Assembly: GCA_002839605.1 (NCBI GenBank)
Contig: PGYK01000010.1
Location: 1-64,000, forward strand
DNA: 64,000 nucleotides
Direction: 5' to 3'
Source of the DNA: Methanomicrobiales archaeon HGW-Methanomicrobiales-3
Lineage (GTDB): Archaea; Halobacteriota; Methanomicrobia; Methanomicrobiales; Methanospirillaceae
The notes beneath the pieces are model-generated. The model did not search any database, had not been told where the DNA came from, and worked only from the letters and a program-made list of their open reading frames with translations. The position numbers and the translations under genes were made by a program. The first letter of the stretch is position 1. Each line of letters begins with the position of its first letter. This document shows, piece by piece, positions 35,232 to 44,538 of this stretch.

Positions 35232-36491
35232 CTACGGGCTTTCTGTCCGGGCTGTGACCTCGTACCCGACATACTGGTAATTCCGGATATGCCCAGTGCT
35301 GTCAAAGAAGGCCCGGACAACCCAGTGGAGGGTCCGTGTGGAACCATCAGGATGGAGGATCCGGCAGACAACCGGGGCTGCCGGGCGATCGGGGGTCAGG
35401 GTCGCGAGATGTGCCTGCATCATCTTTGCATCATCGGGATGAACGGACGGGGCAAACAAGAACCCGATGGTATCCTCCGCGGTGCGGCCAAAATAGGAGA
35501 GAAATGCCGGGTTTGCAAACACGCAGGTCTTCTCAGGCGTGCTCCGGTACACCAGTTCGCTCTGGTCCTCGACAATTGCAGCAAACCGGGCCTCGCTCTC
35601 TTTCAGGGCTTCTTCTGCCGCAACCCGATCGGATATATCGATCATCACCCCAATCAGGCCGGCGATCTGCCCGTCCGTGCCGCTGAAGTTGGCTTTCTTG
35701 AAGATGACATCGCGGGGTGTCTGGTCGGCATGGCAGAATTTTGCCTGGTACACCTGGATTCCCCGGCGGGTGAGGAGCTGGGAGTCCTTCGCAGTCGAGA
35801 TGGCAGCCATGTCGGATGAGAAGAGGGCGGCATCGGTCTTTCCCACAATTGTCGGTTTGCTGATCCCGGTGTACGCCTCAAACGCCATGTTGCATCCCAG
35901 GTACACGCCGTTTGCATCCTTGTAATAGATCGGCGCAGGGATGGTATCGATGAGCTGCTGGAGGAACGCAAGCTGCTGCCGGAGGGTGGCGGTGCGGCGG
36001 GCCACCCGCTCCTCGAGTTCCTCGTTGAGTTTCTTTAAGTTCTCCTCGCTCTCCTTCAGTTGCCTGTCAAGCCCGTACTTGTACCGGGCCATCTCAATGG
36101 TCGATTGCAGTTCGCGTTCACTGAAGGGTTTGATGATGTACCCGTACGGGCCGGTGAGTTTTGCCCGGGCGAGGAGGGCAGGGTCGGCATATGCCGTGAG
36201 GTAGATGACCGGGATGTCGCTCATCTCGTGGATGGCGTTCACGGCATCCACCCCGTCGATCTTTCCCGCAAGGTGGATGTCCATGAGGATCAGGTCGGGC
36301 ACGGTTACCTGTATCTTCCCGATGGCTGCCTCTCCCGAGTGAGCAATCCCGGCAATTGCGTACCCAAGGAATTTTAAGGTCACGGCAAGGTCGTCGGCAA
36401 CGATGGCCTCATCCTCGACAATAAAGATCCGGAAACCTGCCCGGGCCGCGTCTTCGGCTGCCTGACTCGTTTCATCCACCATCCCGTCCAT
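35232..36491 (-). CDS. Receiver-PAS-PAS protein, 419 residues
   Basis: The receiver occupies residues about 20-140 (FIVEDEAIVADDL, LILMDIHLAGKIDG, YLTAYADPAL, GYIIKPFSERELQST). A coiled linker (NEELEERVARRTATL) leads into two PAS domains, LQQLIDTIPAPIYYKDANGV and RFAAIVEDQSELVYRSTPEK, the latter ending in YQYVGYEVTA. No kinase core or DNA-binding domain is present. A GGAG lies seven bases before the ATG. The upstream paralogue ends only four bases before this start, so they share a transcript. Confidence 0.9.
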   Translation of the reverse strand: MDGMVDETSQAAEDAARAGFRIFIVEDEAIVADDLAVTLKFLGYAIAGIAHSGEAAIGKIQVTVPDLILMDIHLAGKIDGVDAVNAIHEMSDIPVIYLTAYADPALLARAKLTGPYGYIIKPFSERELQSTIEMARYKYGLDRQLKESEENLKKLNEELEERVARRTATLRQQLAFLQQLIDTIPAPIYYKDANGVYLGCNMAFEAYTGISKPTIVGKTDAALFSSDMAAISTAKDSQLLTRRGIQVYQAKFCHADQTPRDVIFKKANFSGTDGQIAGLIGVMIDISDRVAAEEALKESEARFAAIVEDQSELVYRSTPEKTCVFANPAFLSYFGRTAEDTIGFLFAPSVHPDDAKMMQAHLATLTPDRPAAPVVCRILHPDGSTRTLHWVVRAFFDSTGHIRNYQYVGYEVTARTESP

Positions 36492-36495
36492 GTCT

Positions 36496-37590
36496 CTACT
36501 CCACCCACCCGTTCAGGACGATCCTGCCAACGAACGGGTTGTCGCTCTGGTTGCTCATGATCCCCTTGATGATGCAGAGGGTCCCGTCCGGTCTCTCGAA
36601 TTTCAGCCGGATCGGTTTTGCCATGCCGGGGTGGATGAGGATCTCGGAGAGCACCTGTTTTGCCTGCTGGTAGTCGCTGATACTGACGTGATCGAAGAGG
36701 GTGCGCTTCAGGTTCTCGTCCTCTGGATACAAAAGAGCCTGCCGGAACGAGGGGCTGTCCTGCACAAATGAGCCATCAGGATTGAGCATGACCATCACTT
36801 CCGAGGCGTCCTCGATGAGCAGCCGGAAGCACTCGGCATTGTTCTTTGCCAGGTCATCGGACTGTTTCTTTGCGGTGATGTTCCGGATGCTGACGGCATA
36901 TTTTTCAGGAGCATGACGGGCATCATACACCGGGCAGATGGTCACATCATACCAGCTGCGGTTGTGCTGCTCTTCAAAATTCAGCCGCCGCTCGCCCTGC
37001 ACGGCAAGGTTCCAGCAGGCCATCTTCGGGGATAAGAGGTTCTTTCCGACAAGTTCGTACGCGCTGGTACCACCCAGCTCGCCCTGGGTTGTCCCGCAGT
37101 GTTCGGCAAGCGCCTCGTTGGCTACAAGGAATGTCCCGTCAGACCGGATCAGGTACAGGAAATCCTGCGAGGCATTGACCATCAGCCGGGTTGTGGCTTC
37201 GCTCTCGATAAGGCGGTGCTCCATCCGGTGCTTGTAGAGCGCCATCTCGATGGCGGAGTGGAGTCCCCGTTCATCATAGGGTTTGATGACATACCCGTAC
37301 GGTTCGGTCTTCTTTGCCCGCTCCAAAATGTCGGAATCCGCGTAGGCGGTGAGGTAGATGACCGGAGTACCGTGAAGGGCATGGATCCGGCCTGCTGTAT
37401 CGATCCCGTCCATGGTGCCCGCAAGGTGGATGTCCATGAGCACGAGGTCGGGACCCGCGGATGCGACCAGTTCGAGTGCAGCCTCACCGTTCCGTGCGGC
37501 CCCGGCAACGGAGTAGCCAAGGCTCAATAAGGTCTCCCTGATATCATCGGAAACGATCCCTTCGTCTTCAACAATAAGGATGGATGGCAT
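36496..37590 (-). CDS. Receiver-PAS-PAS protein, 364 residues
   Basis: The receiver starts at the N-terminus (SILIVEDEGIVSDDI, LVLMDIHLAGTMDG, YLTAYADSDI, GYVIKPYDERGLHSA). Two PAS-like domains follow (RLMVNASQDFLYLIRSDGTF and RLLIEDASEVMVMLNPDGSF). There is no output domain. I place the start at ATG 37590 behind GGGGAGGA; a GTG 39 bases further upstream overlaps the preceding gene and is less likely. The gene sits between two other receiver genes with gaps of 16 and 4 bases. Confidence 0.87.
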   Translation of the reverse strand: MPSILIVEDEGIVSDDIRETLLSLGYSVAGAARNGEAALELVASAGPDLVLMDIHLAGTMDGIDTAGRIHALHGTPVIYLTAYADSDILERAKKTEPYGYVIKPYDERGLHSAIEMALYKHRMEHRLIESEATTRLMVNASQDFLYLIRSDGTFLVANEALAEHCGTTQGELGGTSAYELVGKNLLSPKMACWNLAVQGERRLNFEEQHNRSWYDVTICPVYDARHAPEKYAVSIRNITAKKQSDDLAKNNAECFRLLIEDASEVMVMLNPDGSFVQDSPSFRQALLYPEDENLKRTLFDHVSISDYQQAKQVLSEILIHPGMAKPIRLKFERPDGTLCIIKGIMSNQSDNPFVGRIVLNGWVE

Positions 37591-37606
37591 CGTCCTCCCC
37601 GTCCAC

Positions 37607-38545
37607 TCAGCGGTACCCCATTGCCGCACCCAGCAGGTTTGCGGTTATCCGTAATGCTTCGATCTCATCAGGAGAGCGGGTGCGTGCCTTTATGTCGAAG
37701 AACCCGATGAAGCCCCAAAGGCTGTCTCGCACAAAGACGGGGACGATAACCCCGGACTCAACCCCGAGCAGGCGGAAGAGCGGTTTCTCTTCTTCGGGAA
37801 GCGCCCCGGGAACCGCGGAGACGACCACACCCCGGTTCAGCAGGTCCTCCCACCGGTGGAGCCCCATCGCCCCATATGTGAACCCTTGGAGTTCCGGCCT
37901 GAAGAGGCAGGAGTGATATTCGGGGCATCCCCATTCATAGATCAGGCTGATGGCTGATTTGCCCGATGGATCGCGGGTGAGCGAAAAGATCCCGATTGCG
38001 CCGGCATTGAGCGCAAGCCCGAGGGGATCGAGGATATTCTGCATGTCGGTGGTGGTGATGAACTCTTCAGGTCTGGACGCGGAATTTGTGCTGCGGGTGA
38101 CCCGGAGCAGCCATTCAACGGCTGAACTGAGGGCAAAGAGGATCTCATCGCGTTTTTTGATCTCGCGTTCGATCCGGTGCTTGTAGAGCGCCATCTCGAT
38201 GACCGAGTGAAGTTCCCGCTCATCGTACGGCTTGATGACATACCCGTACGGCATGGTCACCTTTGCCCGGTCGAGCAGTTCCTTGTCGGCATAGGCGGTG
38301 AGGTAGATGACCGGGATGCCGTAGAGGACATGGATCTTTCCGGCGGTCTCGACCCCGTCCATCTGCGTGGCAAGGTGGATGTCCATGAGGACGAGATCCG
38401 GCCTGAGGGCTCCCACCTTCTCGATGGCGATCTCGCCGGACTTTGCAATGCCCGGCACATCATACCCGAGACTTTTTAACGTCTCCATGATGTCGTTTGC
38501 CACAATCGCCTCATCTTCCACAATAAAAATCGCGGGGGGTTCCAT
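37607..38545 (-). CDS. Receiver-GAF protein, 312 residues
   Basis: The receiver (FIVEDEAIVANDIMETL, LVLMDIHLATQMDG, YLTAYADKEL, GYVIKPYDERELHSV) is followed by a GAF-like domain. That domain begins EFITTTDMQNILDPLGLALN and contains SGVIVPVFVRDSLWGFIGFF, close to the GAF domains of archaeal kinases. It would bind a small ligand or protein rather than DNA. GGAGTGCAGG precedes the ATG at 38545; the frame extends 45 bases further. It is the only member of this receiver run that carries GAF in place of PAS. Confidence 0.87.
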   Translation of the reverse strand: MEPPAIFIVEDEAIVANDIMETLKSLGYDVPGIAKSGEIAIEKVGALRPDLVLMDIHLATQMDGVETAGKIHVLYGIPVIYLTAYADKELLDRAKVTMPYGYVIKPYDERELHSVIEMALYKHRIEREIKKRDEILFALSSAVEWLLRVTRSTNSASRPEEFITTTDMQNILDPLGLALNAGAIGIFSLTRDPSGKSAISLIYEWGCPEYHSCLFRPELQGFTYGAMGLHRWEDLLNRGVVVSAVPGALPEEEKPLFRLLGVESGVIVPVFVRDSLWGFIGFFDIKARTRSPDEIEALRITANLLGAAMGYR

Positions 38546-38635
38546 CCTGCACTCCACTTCTCTTCGATCTTTGAGTTGTCCTCGTACCAATTATGGTTGT
38601 CGTATCCGTTCACGGGCCCCATGTGCCGGTTCCTG

Positions 38636-39232
38636 TCATGCACTCTCAAGCAGCCGGTCCGAAAACCCGAGCCGGGTATGCAGGGCAGTGAGCCGTTCTT
38701 TCAGGGCATTTACCTGGATCGTGTCAGTCCACGGGCGCTCCCTGCGCCGCGCTTCAAGGTTCCGGGCAACGGTTACCAGACGCAAAAGCCGGGCATATTC
38801 CTGCACCGCACTCCGGTCCTTTCCCGAGGAATACGCCGCCGTCATCGCCTCCTGCAGTTCATGGTCCCGTGTGATGATAGCGGCAAGCGACGAGACGATC
38901 TGCTTCACGTCCACCGGCTTGACGATATAGTCCCAGATCATGCCGCCGTATCGCAGGATTTCATCCGTAACCGGCGGTTTTCCGGTGAGGACAAGTATCG
39001 GGGGGTGCCGGGACAGCCGGGCATCCAATACCGCACGAAGGGTGTCCCACCCGTCCATGGGCTCCATCATCATGTCGAGGATTATCAGGTCCGGGTTCTC
39101 CTGCCCGAGCAGATCAAGACATTCCTTGCCACCGGCAACCGTGAGCGGCCGGAACCCCCCCATCTCAAGGTAAATGGCAAACAATTCCCGGATTGCGGGG
39201 TCGTCGTCAACCAGGAGGATGGTCTCCATCAT
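38636..39232 (-). CDS. Receiver protein with helical C-terminal tail
   Basis: This 198-residue protein has a receiver (TILLVDDDPAIREL, LIILDMMMEPMDGWD, LVLTGKPP, DYIVKPVDVKQIV) of a subtype different from its REC-PAS neighbours. A roughly 75-residue tail is rich in Arg, Glu and Leu and predicted helical (YARLLRLVTVARNLEARRRE); it has no recognisable output fold. The ATG overlaps the stop of the upstream REC-PAS gene (ATGA), so the two are translationally coupled and may work as a pair. Confidence 0.87.
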   Translation of the reverse strand: MMETILLVDDDPAIRELFAIYLEMGGFRPLTVAGGKECLDLLGQENPDLIILDMMMEPMDGWDTLRAVLDARLSRHPPILVLTGKPPVTDEILRYGGMIWDYIVKPVDVKQIVSSLAAIITRDHELQEAMTAAYSSGKDRSAVQEYARLLRLVTVARNLEARRRERPWTDTIQVNALKERLTALHTRLGFSDRLLESA

Positions 39233-40269
39233 GCATCCTCCAAAGGATTCCGGCAGGAGGTTTCATCGGTTGGATCATCAGGACGGTTCCGGTAGTGCCG
39301 CAGGAGGAAACGGCGGACTTTTTCTGATTCCACCCAGCCGCGATCGAGACGGTCAACCAGGGTATCGATCACCGCGATCTGGTCCATGATACGCTCCCGG
39401 TAATGAACACAGTCAAGGCTCACGTATCCCATGATCGCCTGGAGGGGGTTTCGAATCTGGTCGTTGAGGATCTGGAACTGCTCCATGTTCTGTTCGATCT
39501 GCGTGATGCCCTCTTTTTTTAACTGGTTCTCGAACATCTTGTGATCGGTGATATCATGGTACTGGACAAGAACCCGCTTTTTTTGGCCCTCGTGCCCGTT
39601 GACGAGGTGGAGGGAGACTTCAAACCATGCATTATTCCTCTTCTCCTCGAACCGGACCGGGATACCGGATTTCAAGACAGAACTGACCTGCGATTCCAGC
39701 GAGGTGAACATCCCCTCGTGGTCGAACAGGATTGCAGGTTCTCTCTGCATTTTGGGATACGAATCGTTGAGCCGGCGTGACATCGCATCGTTGAGGGCGA
39801 TGACCTGCTGATCGGCATCAAGGAGCATCACGGCATCGGGAATGGCATTGGCAAGCACCCGGATCGTCCGCGTGTCTTCTCGTGCCTGCTCCTCCATCCG
39901 GTGCTTGTAGAGCGCCATCTCGATGGAGGAGTAGAGTTCCCGTTCATCGAACGGTTTTAAGACATACCCGTAGGGCTCGGTGACTTTTGCCCGCTCAAGG
40001 CTGGCTTCATCGGCATGGGCCGTGAGAAAAATGACCGGGATGGTATACAGTGTATGGATCTGTTCTGCCGTGTCGATGCCATCCATGGTCCCGGCAAGGT
40101 GGATATCCATGAGGATGAGATCGGGACGGGTTTTTGTTACGGTACGAAGCGCAGATTCTCCTGAACGGCAGATACCACTGACATGATACCCCAGTTTTTC
40201 AAGGGTCTGGCGGATATCCTCAGCTTCGATGAGTTCATCCTCCACAATGAAGATGGTTGCCCCGGACAC
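39229..40269 (-). CDS. Receiver-PAS protein with degenerate dimerisation helix
   Basis: The 346-residue protein has a receiver (FIVEDELIEAEDI, LILMDIHLAGTMDG, FLTAHADEAS, GYVLKPFDERELYSS) and a PAS domain (IRVLANAIPDAVMLLDADQQ). Its C-terminal segment, QFQILNDQIRNPLQAIMGYV, resembles the histidine-kinase dimerisation helix. The position normally holding His reads Gln, and no ATPase domain follows; the chain ends about 75 residues later. It is therefore not a kinase. The start is GTG at 40269 with GGAGG upstream. It overlaps the next receiver gene by four bases. Confidence 0.85.
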   Translation of the reverse strand: MSGATIFIVEDELIEAEDIRQTLEKLGYHVSGICRSGESALRTVTKTRPDLILMDIHLAGTMDGIDTAEQIHTLYTIPVIFLTAHADEASLERAKVTEPYGYVLKPFDERELYSSIEMALYKHRMEEQAREDTRTIRVLANAIPDAVMLLDADQQVIALNDAMSRRLNDSYPKMQREPAILFDHEGMFTSLESQVSSVLKSGIPVRFEEKRNNAWFEVSLHLVNGHEGQKKRVLVQYHDITDHKMFENQLKKEGITQIEQNMEQFQILNDQIRNPLQAIMGYVSLDCVHYRERIMDQIAVIDTLVDRLDRGWVESEKVRRFLLRHYRNRPDDPTDETSCRNPLEDA

Positions 40270-40409
40270 CCGTGCTCACTCCTCCCTGACTAGTCAATGG
40301 ATCACGGTACTTGCACATAAAGGTTATTAAGGAAAAAGGACCCGGGCTTGGCACCGGTGCACAGCCAGGCCGCCATGTGTACTGCCCTGCAGGACAGCGG
40401 GTGCAGATC

Positions 40410-41543
40410 TCAGCCCATCCGTTCCCGGAGCACGAAGACCCGGCACACATTCTGCCGGTCAACAGCGACAGGCGTGCTCTTGATGAGCGTTTTTATCCGG
40501 ATACCGAATTTGTTCAGCAGCGTGACGGTGCCGCTCCAGACCCGTTTCTTGTCGACAAAGAAGGCGTTGGTGTCCATGGCAAACGGATCTTCGGGATCTT
40601 TGATGATGCTGATATGTTTGGTATAGATCTCGTCAGGGGTGTACCCGAACCGTTCCCGGAACGCTTTGTTGATGTACATCACCGTGCCCATCATGTCGGT
40701 TGCCACGACAAAGTCGTCCATGGAATCGAGCATTGCGGCAAAGAGGGCAAGGGACTGCTTCTCGTTCTCGAGCTGGCGGGTAAGGCCGGTCAGGTCGAGT
40801 TCGCGTTTCTTGATATCCGTGATATCGTAGCTCTCGATGGCACACCGGAAGACCTGGTTGTTCTGGTCAAAGAGCGGGGAGATGGTGTGGGAGAGCCACT
40901 TATTGTTGAACTCCTCCTCGAATTTGTAGGGAATTTTGTCGTAAAAATGCTTCTGGACGGCCTCAAGGAGCACCGGGGAGATGATACCGGCGGTAACCAG
41001 GGTTGCGAGGGGAGGCAGGGGGCCGGATGCGCCGGCATGGGGGTTCTGCTGCGAGAACGCTGTATTGATGGAGAGGATGTTGGTGTCCTTGTCGATGATG
41101 AAGACGGGGTCGGGGTTGATGTTGAGGATCGACCGGATCAGGGCTTCGTTCTCCTTGACCCGTTCATCTGCCCGGAACTTGTAAAGCGCCATCTCGATGG
41201 TGGACTGGAGCCCCCGGTCATCGTAGGGCTTGATGATGTACCCATAGGGTTCGGTGAGTTTGGCCCGGTCAAGGAGCGCGTTATCGGCATAGGCCGTCAG
41301 GTACACGACCGGGATGTTGTACAGGGAATGGACTTTTGCGGCAGTCTCGATCCCATCCATGGTTCCGGCAAGGTGGATGTCCATAAGTACAAGACCGGGC
41401 CGTAATTCCCCAATCTTTTCTACCGCGGTTTCCCCGCTCTTTGCGGTACCGGCTACGGTATAGCCAAGACTCTGGAGCGTCTCTTTGAGATCGTTTGCCA
41501 CAATGGCTTCATCCTCGACAATGAAGATCGATTTTTGTTCCAT
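40410..41543 (-). CDS. Receiver-PAS-PAS protein, 377 residues
   Basis: The receiver (FIVEDEAIVANDLKETL, LVLMDIHLAGTMDG, YLTAYADNAL, GYIIKPYDDRGLQST) is followed by two PAS domains (LIRSILNINPDPVFIIDKDT and FAAMLDSMDDFVVATDMMGT). There is no output domain. It has its own promoter candidate at 41586-41594 and is separated by 84 bases from the multi-PAS kinase gene upstream. By position it could be the phosphate acceptor of the large kinases. Receiver identity with the genes at 35-40 kb indicates recent paralogy. Confidence 0.9.
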   Translation of the reverse strand: MEQKSIFIVEDEAIVANDLKETLQSLGYTVAGTAKSGETAVEKIGELRPGLVLMDIHLAGTMDGIETAAKVHSLYNIPVVYLTAYADNALLDRAKLTEPYGYIIKPYDDRGLQSTIEMALYKFRADERVKENEALIRSILNINPDPVFIIDKDTNILSINTAFSQQNPHAGASGPLPPLATLVTAGIISPVLLEAVQKHFYDKIPYKFEEEFNNKWLSHTISPLFDQNNQVFRCAIESYDITDIKKRELDLTGLTRQLENEKQSLALFAAMLDSMDDFVVATDMMGTVMYINKAFRERFGYTPDEIYTKHISIIKDPEDPFAMDTNAFFVDKKRVWSGTVTLLNKFGIRIKTLIKSTPVAVDRQNVCRVFVLRERMG

Positions 41544-41585
41544 GCTATCCCCAGAACCCGTACAGGGAGACAGTCATCAGGGATT

Positions 41586-41594
41586 CATATAAAC
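41586..41594 (-). promoter_or_regulatory. TATA box for the 377-residue receiver gene
   Basis: The minus strand reads GTTTATATG about 45 bases before the ATG at 41543, implying a leader of about 20 bases. Confidence 0.4.
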
Positions 41595-41627
41595 TTTTGC
41601 AATTGACGGGTGCCGGAAGTTCCATGG

Positions 41628-44456
41628 TCATGCTCCGGTCGTGCCCGGTTCATCCGGCAGGTCTTCGTCCGGGTTAGTATTTCCGGGTAGTGCACGTTCA
41701 GCGATCTTATGGACATTTTTCAAGGGGATATCGATGATGAAACTGGTCCCCTCCCCCGTGCCAGTGGCGATGGTGCCGTCGAGCTGGTCAACAAGGTTGT
41801 TCACGAGCCGGAGGCCAAGGGATTCGGTTCTCTTCCAGTCAAAGCCCTCCGGCATGCCAACCCCGGTGTCGCGATAGACGAAGCGGAGCCGGTCCGCACC
41901 CTGCAGGGTACCGTCAATGGATATCGAACCCCTCCGGTCATCTGCAAACGCATGCTTGAAGGAGTTGGAGACCAGTTCGTTCATGATGAGCCCGAGCGGG
42001 GTGACCATGTCGATATCGGCCATGATTTCGGGCATGGTGACAGACAGGGCGATCCGGTGCTGCTGGACATTGTAGAACTGGGCAACCTGTTTTACCAAAA
42101 ACAGGAGGTAATCTTTGAGATTGATCTCCGCGATATCGGGGGAGCGGTAGATCCGTTCGTGGACAAGCGACATAGCCCGCACCCGGCTCTGGGTGTCCCT
42201 GATAGCTTCAAGCACCCCGGGATCGGTGATGAACCGCGACTGGAGTTTTAAGAGGCTGGTTATGATCTGGAGGTTGTTCTTGACCCGGTGGTGGATCTCC
42301 CGGAGGAGGAGGACTTTTTCTTCGAGAGACCGGCTGATCTCCTGCTCTGCGAGTGCCCGGGCGGCAATCTCGGCGGTCAGGTCCTCGGTGCGTTCCAGGA
42401 CCCGTTTCTCGAGATCCTCGTTTGCCTGCCGTATCGCCTTCTCGGCTTCCTTGAGCGGGGTGATATCGGTGAGCACGTTGATGCTTGCCGGTCCGCCCTC
42501 GTACTGGATCAGGGCACCGTGGACAAGAACCGAGTGATACGTGCCGTCGCGGGCAGCGATCTTAATCTCGTACGGGGGGACCTCTTCACCCTGCATCCTT
42601 TGGGCTGCTGCCTGCCGGACGATCGCGTGAGACTCCGGGGCTACCAGGCTTAAGAACGACGTGCCGACAAGGGTCTGCGCCGTATTGGATATGGTGGCTG
42701 CCCCGGCCGGGTTGACATAGAGCAGGATACCGTTTCGGTGGACGATGACATAGTCCGGGAGCTGGTCGATGAGCGAGCGGTACCGCTCCTCGCTCTCGCG
42801 CAGGGCTATTTCCGCCATCTTGCGTTCCGTGATGTCCTGGTTTGCGCCATGGGTTCCGATTGTCCGCCCGCTGGCGTCCCGGGTAACCCTGATGCGGACG
42901 ATAATATACCGGATCTCCCCGTCCCGCCTTATGATACGGTGCTCCCGGAGTGCTATGTAGCCGGGTTCGGGTCGTGCGAGCGCTTTTGTGATCTCATCGG
43001 CAACAATTGGCTGGTCGTCCGGGTAGGTGAACTCCCGCATGTACACCTCTGCAGGCATCCGGTAACCTCCCTCCCGTTCGGCAGTGGTTGCGTACAGGGC
43101 ATAGAACCGGTCGTTGAAGGTGAAAGTTGCCGACTCTACGTCGAACTCCCAGTCTGCCATCATGGCCATGTCCATGGCTTCCGAGAGGAGAAACTGGTTC
43201 TTCTGCAATTCAGCCTCTGCCGTCTTCCGGTCCGTGATATCTTCAATGGTTGCGAGGATGGCGGGGTTTTTGCCCATCGGGACAAGGCATGCAGAGAACT
43301 GGCAGGTTCGCATATCCCCGCTTTTTGTCCGGATTTGTATCTCCAGATCGTATATGCATTGGCTGTTCCGGAGGGCGGATTGAATCCGCCCGGGATCATC
43401 GGGATCAGGAAAGAGGCCCAGTTCTTCAGACGTTTTCCCCAGCGCTTCGTTACGGGAATAACCGCTTTTTCTGACAAACGCATCATTCACATCGGTAATT
43501 TTCCCGTCCGTTGCTGATACGAGGGTAAGCACAACCGGGCTGTTCTGAAAGATGGTGGAGAATTTACTTTCAGACTCCCGCAACTGTTCCTCTGCCAGTT
43601 TCCGGTCGGTGATGTCATGGATAATGGAATAGAACAAGGCTTTTCCCTGCACGGTGATTGGGCCGGAATACACCTCGACAAAACGCTTCTCCCCGCCGGC
43701 GCGGTAATGGACTGACTGGAAGTGTTTGGCTTTCTCCTGTTTTGCCCGGATAAGGTTGTTGACCACCTTCTCTTCCGGCAGCCGGTTCAGGTCAAAGATA
43801 CCCATTGACACGAGCCGGTCACGCGGGTACCCGTAATACCGCACGGCTGCATCGTTGGCATCCACAATTCGCCCGGTATCCGGGTCGATCAAGAGCGAGA
43901 CCGAGGCGTTGTTCGAGAAGAGAGAACTGTACCGTTCCTCGCTCTCCTGTAACTCTTTCTGGATCCCGATGAACGTGCTGATATCCTCAAGCGTCTCGAC
44001 CGCGCCAATCATCGTCCCGTTGTCATCCATGAGTGGTGCCGCGATGAGATGCAGCCATTTTCCCCGGCTTCCGAGAGCCGGGAAAAAATCCGTCACCTCA
44101 TACGCACCGGCCACAAGGTCCGCCCGCTGGTAGGAGTGGGGGTACAGGACCGGTATCTTTGCTGTGAAACCGTCAACGATCAGGTCAGCAAGACAGGGGC
44201 GGACTTCAGCATAAAACGCTTTCCAGTGATGGTCTGTTCCGAGGATCGCTGCCGCTTTGAGGCCGGTGGCATTTTCCAGCGCCCGGTTCCACGAGATAAC
44301 ATGGTGATCGTTGTCGATGACAAATTCCGGAACCGGTGAGGCTGCGATGATGGCGTTCAGCTGCGCTTCCCGTGCACGTGATAGTGGTTCCCGCGAGGGA
44401 TCGCCTGAACCGGAACACGGTTGCTCCACCGGCCGGGGGTCATTTGCGGGACTCAC
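41628..44456 (-). CDS. Cytoplasmic five-PAS histidine kinase, 942 residues
   Basis: There are no membrane segments. Five PAS domains open LNAIIAASPVPEFVIDNDHH, RYSSLFSNNASVSLLIDPDT, KFSTIFQNSPVVLTLVSATD, EAMDMAMMADWEFDVESATF and [21 protein letters not shown] coiled linker leads to the HisKA_2 helix [20 protein letters not shown] and the HATPase (ELVSNSFKHAF, DTGVGMPE). PAS4-PAS5 closely match PAS7-PAS8 of the 1828-residue kinase upstream. It is the last gene of the long minus-strand run; an 82-base gap separates it from the previous gene. A receiver is not fused, so a separate receiver must accept its phosphate. Confidence 0.9.
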   Translation of the reverse strand: MSPANDPRPVEQPCSGSGDPSREPLSRAREAQLNAIIAASPVPEFVIDNDHHVISWNRALENATGLKAAAILGTDHHWKAFYAEVRPCLADLIVDGFTAKIPVLYPHSYQRADLVAGAYEVTDFFPALGSRGKWLHLIAAPLMDDNGTMIGAVETLEDISTFIGIQKELQESEERYSSLFSNNASVSLLIDPDTGRIVDANDAAVRYYGYPRDRLVSMGIFDLNRLPEEKVVNNLIRAKQEKAKHFQSVHYRAGGEKRFVEVYSGPITVQGKALFYSIIHDITDRKLAEEQLRESESKFSTIFQNSPVVLTLVSATDGKITDVNDAFVRKSGYSRNEALGKTSEELGLFPDPDDPGRIQSALRNSQCIYDLEIQIRTKSGDMRTCQFSACLVPMGKNPAILATIEDITDRKTAEAELQKNQFLLSEAMDMAMMADWEFDVESATFTFNDRFYALYATTAEREGGYRMPAEVYMREFTYPDDQPIVADEITKALARPEPGYIALREHRIIRRDGEIRYIIVRIRVTRDASGRTIGTHGANQDITERKMAEIALRESEERYRSLIDQLPDYVIVHRNGILLYVNPAGAATISNTAQTLVGTSFLSLVAPESHAIVRQAAAQRMQGEEVPPYEIKIAARDGTYHSVLVHGALIQYEGGPASINVLTDITPLKEAEKAIRQANEDLEKRVLERTEDLTAEIAARALAEQEISRSLEEKVLLLREIHHRVKNNLQIITSLLKLQSRFITDPGVLEAIRDTQSRVRAMSLVHERIYRSPDIAEINLKDYLLFLVKQVAQFYNVQQHRIALSVTMPEIMADIDMVTPLGLIMNELVSNSFKHAFADDRRGSISIDGTLQGADRLRFVYRDTGVGMPEGFDWKRTESLGLRLVNNLVDQLDGTIATGTGEGTSFIIDIPLKNVHKIAERALPGNTNPDEDLPDEPGTTGA

Positions 44457-44538
44457 GGTTCACCTCGTTCTTCGATTGTTCGGACCCACCCCGTCTTCCG
44501 GGCCGGCCGTTCAGGTACTGGCCGGATGATGAAACCCG

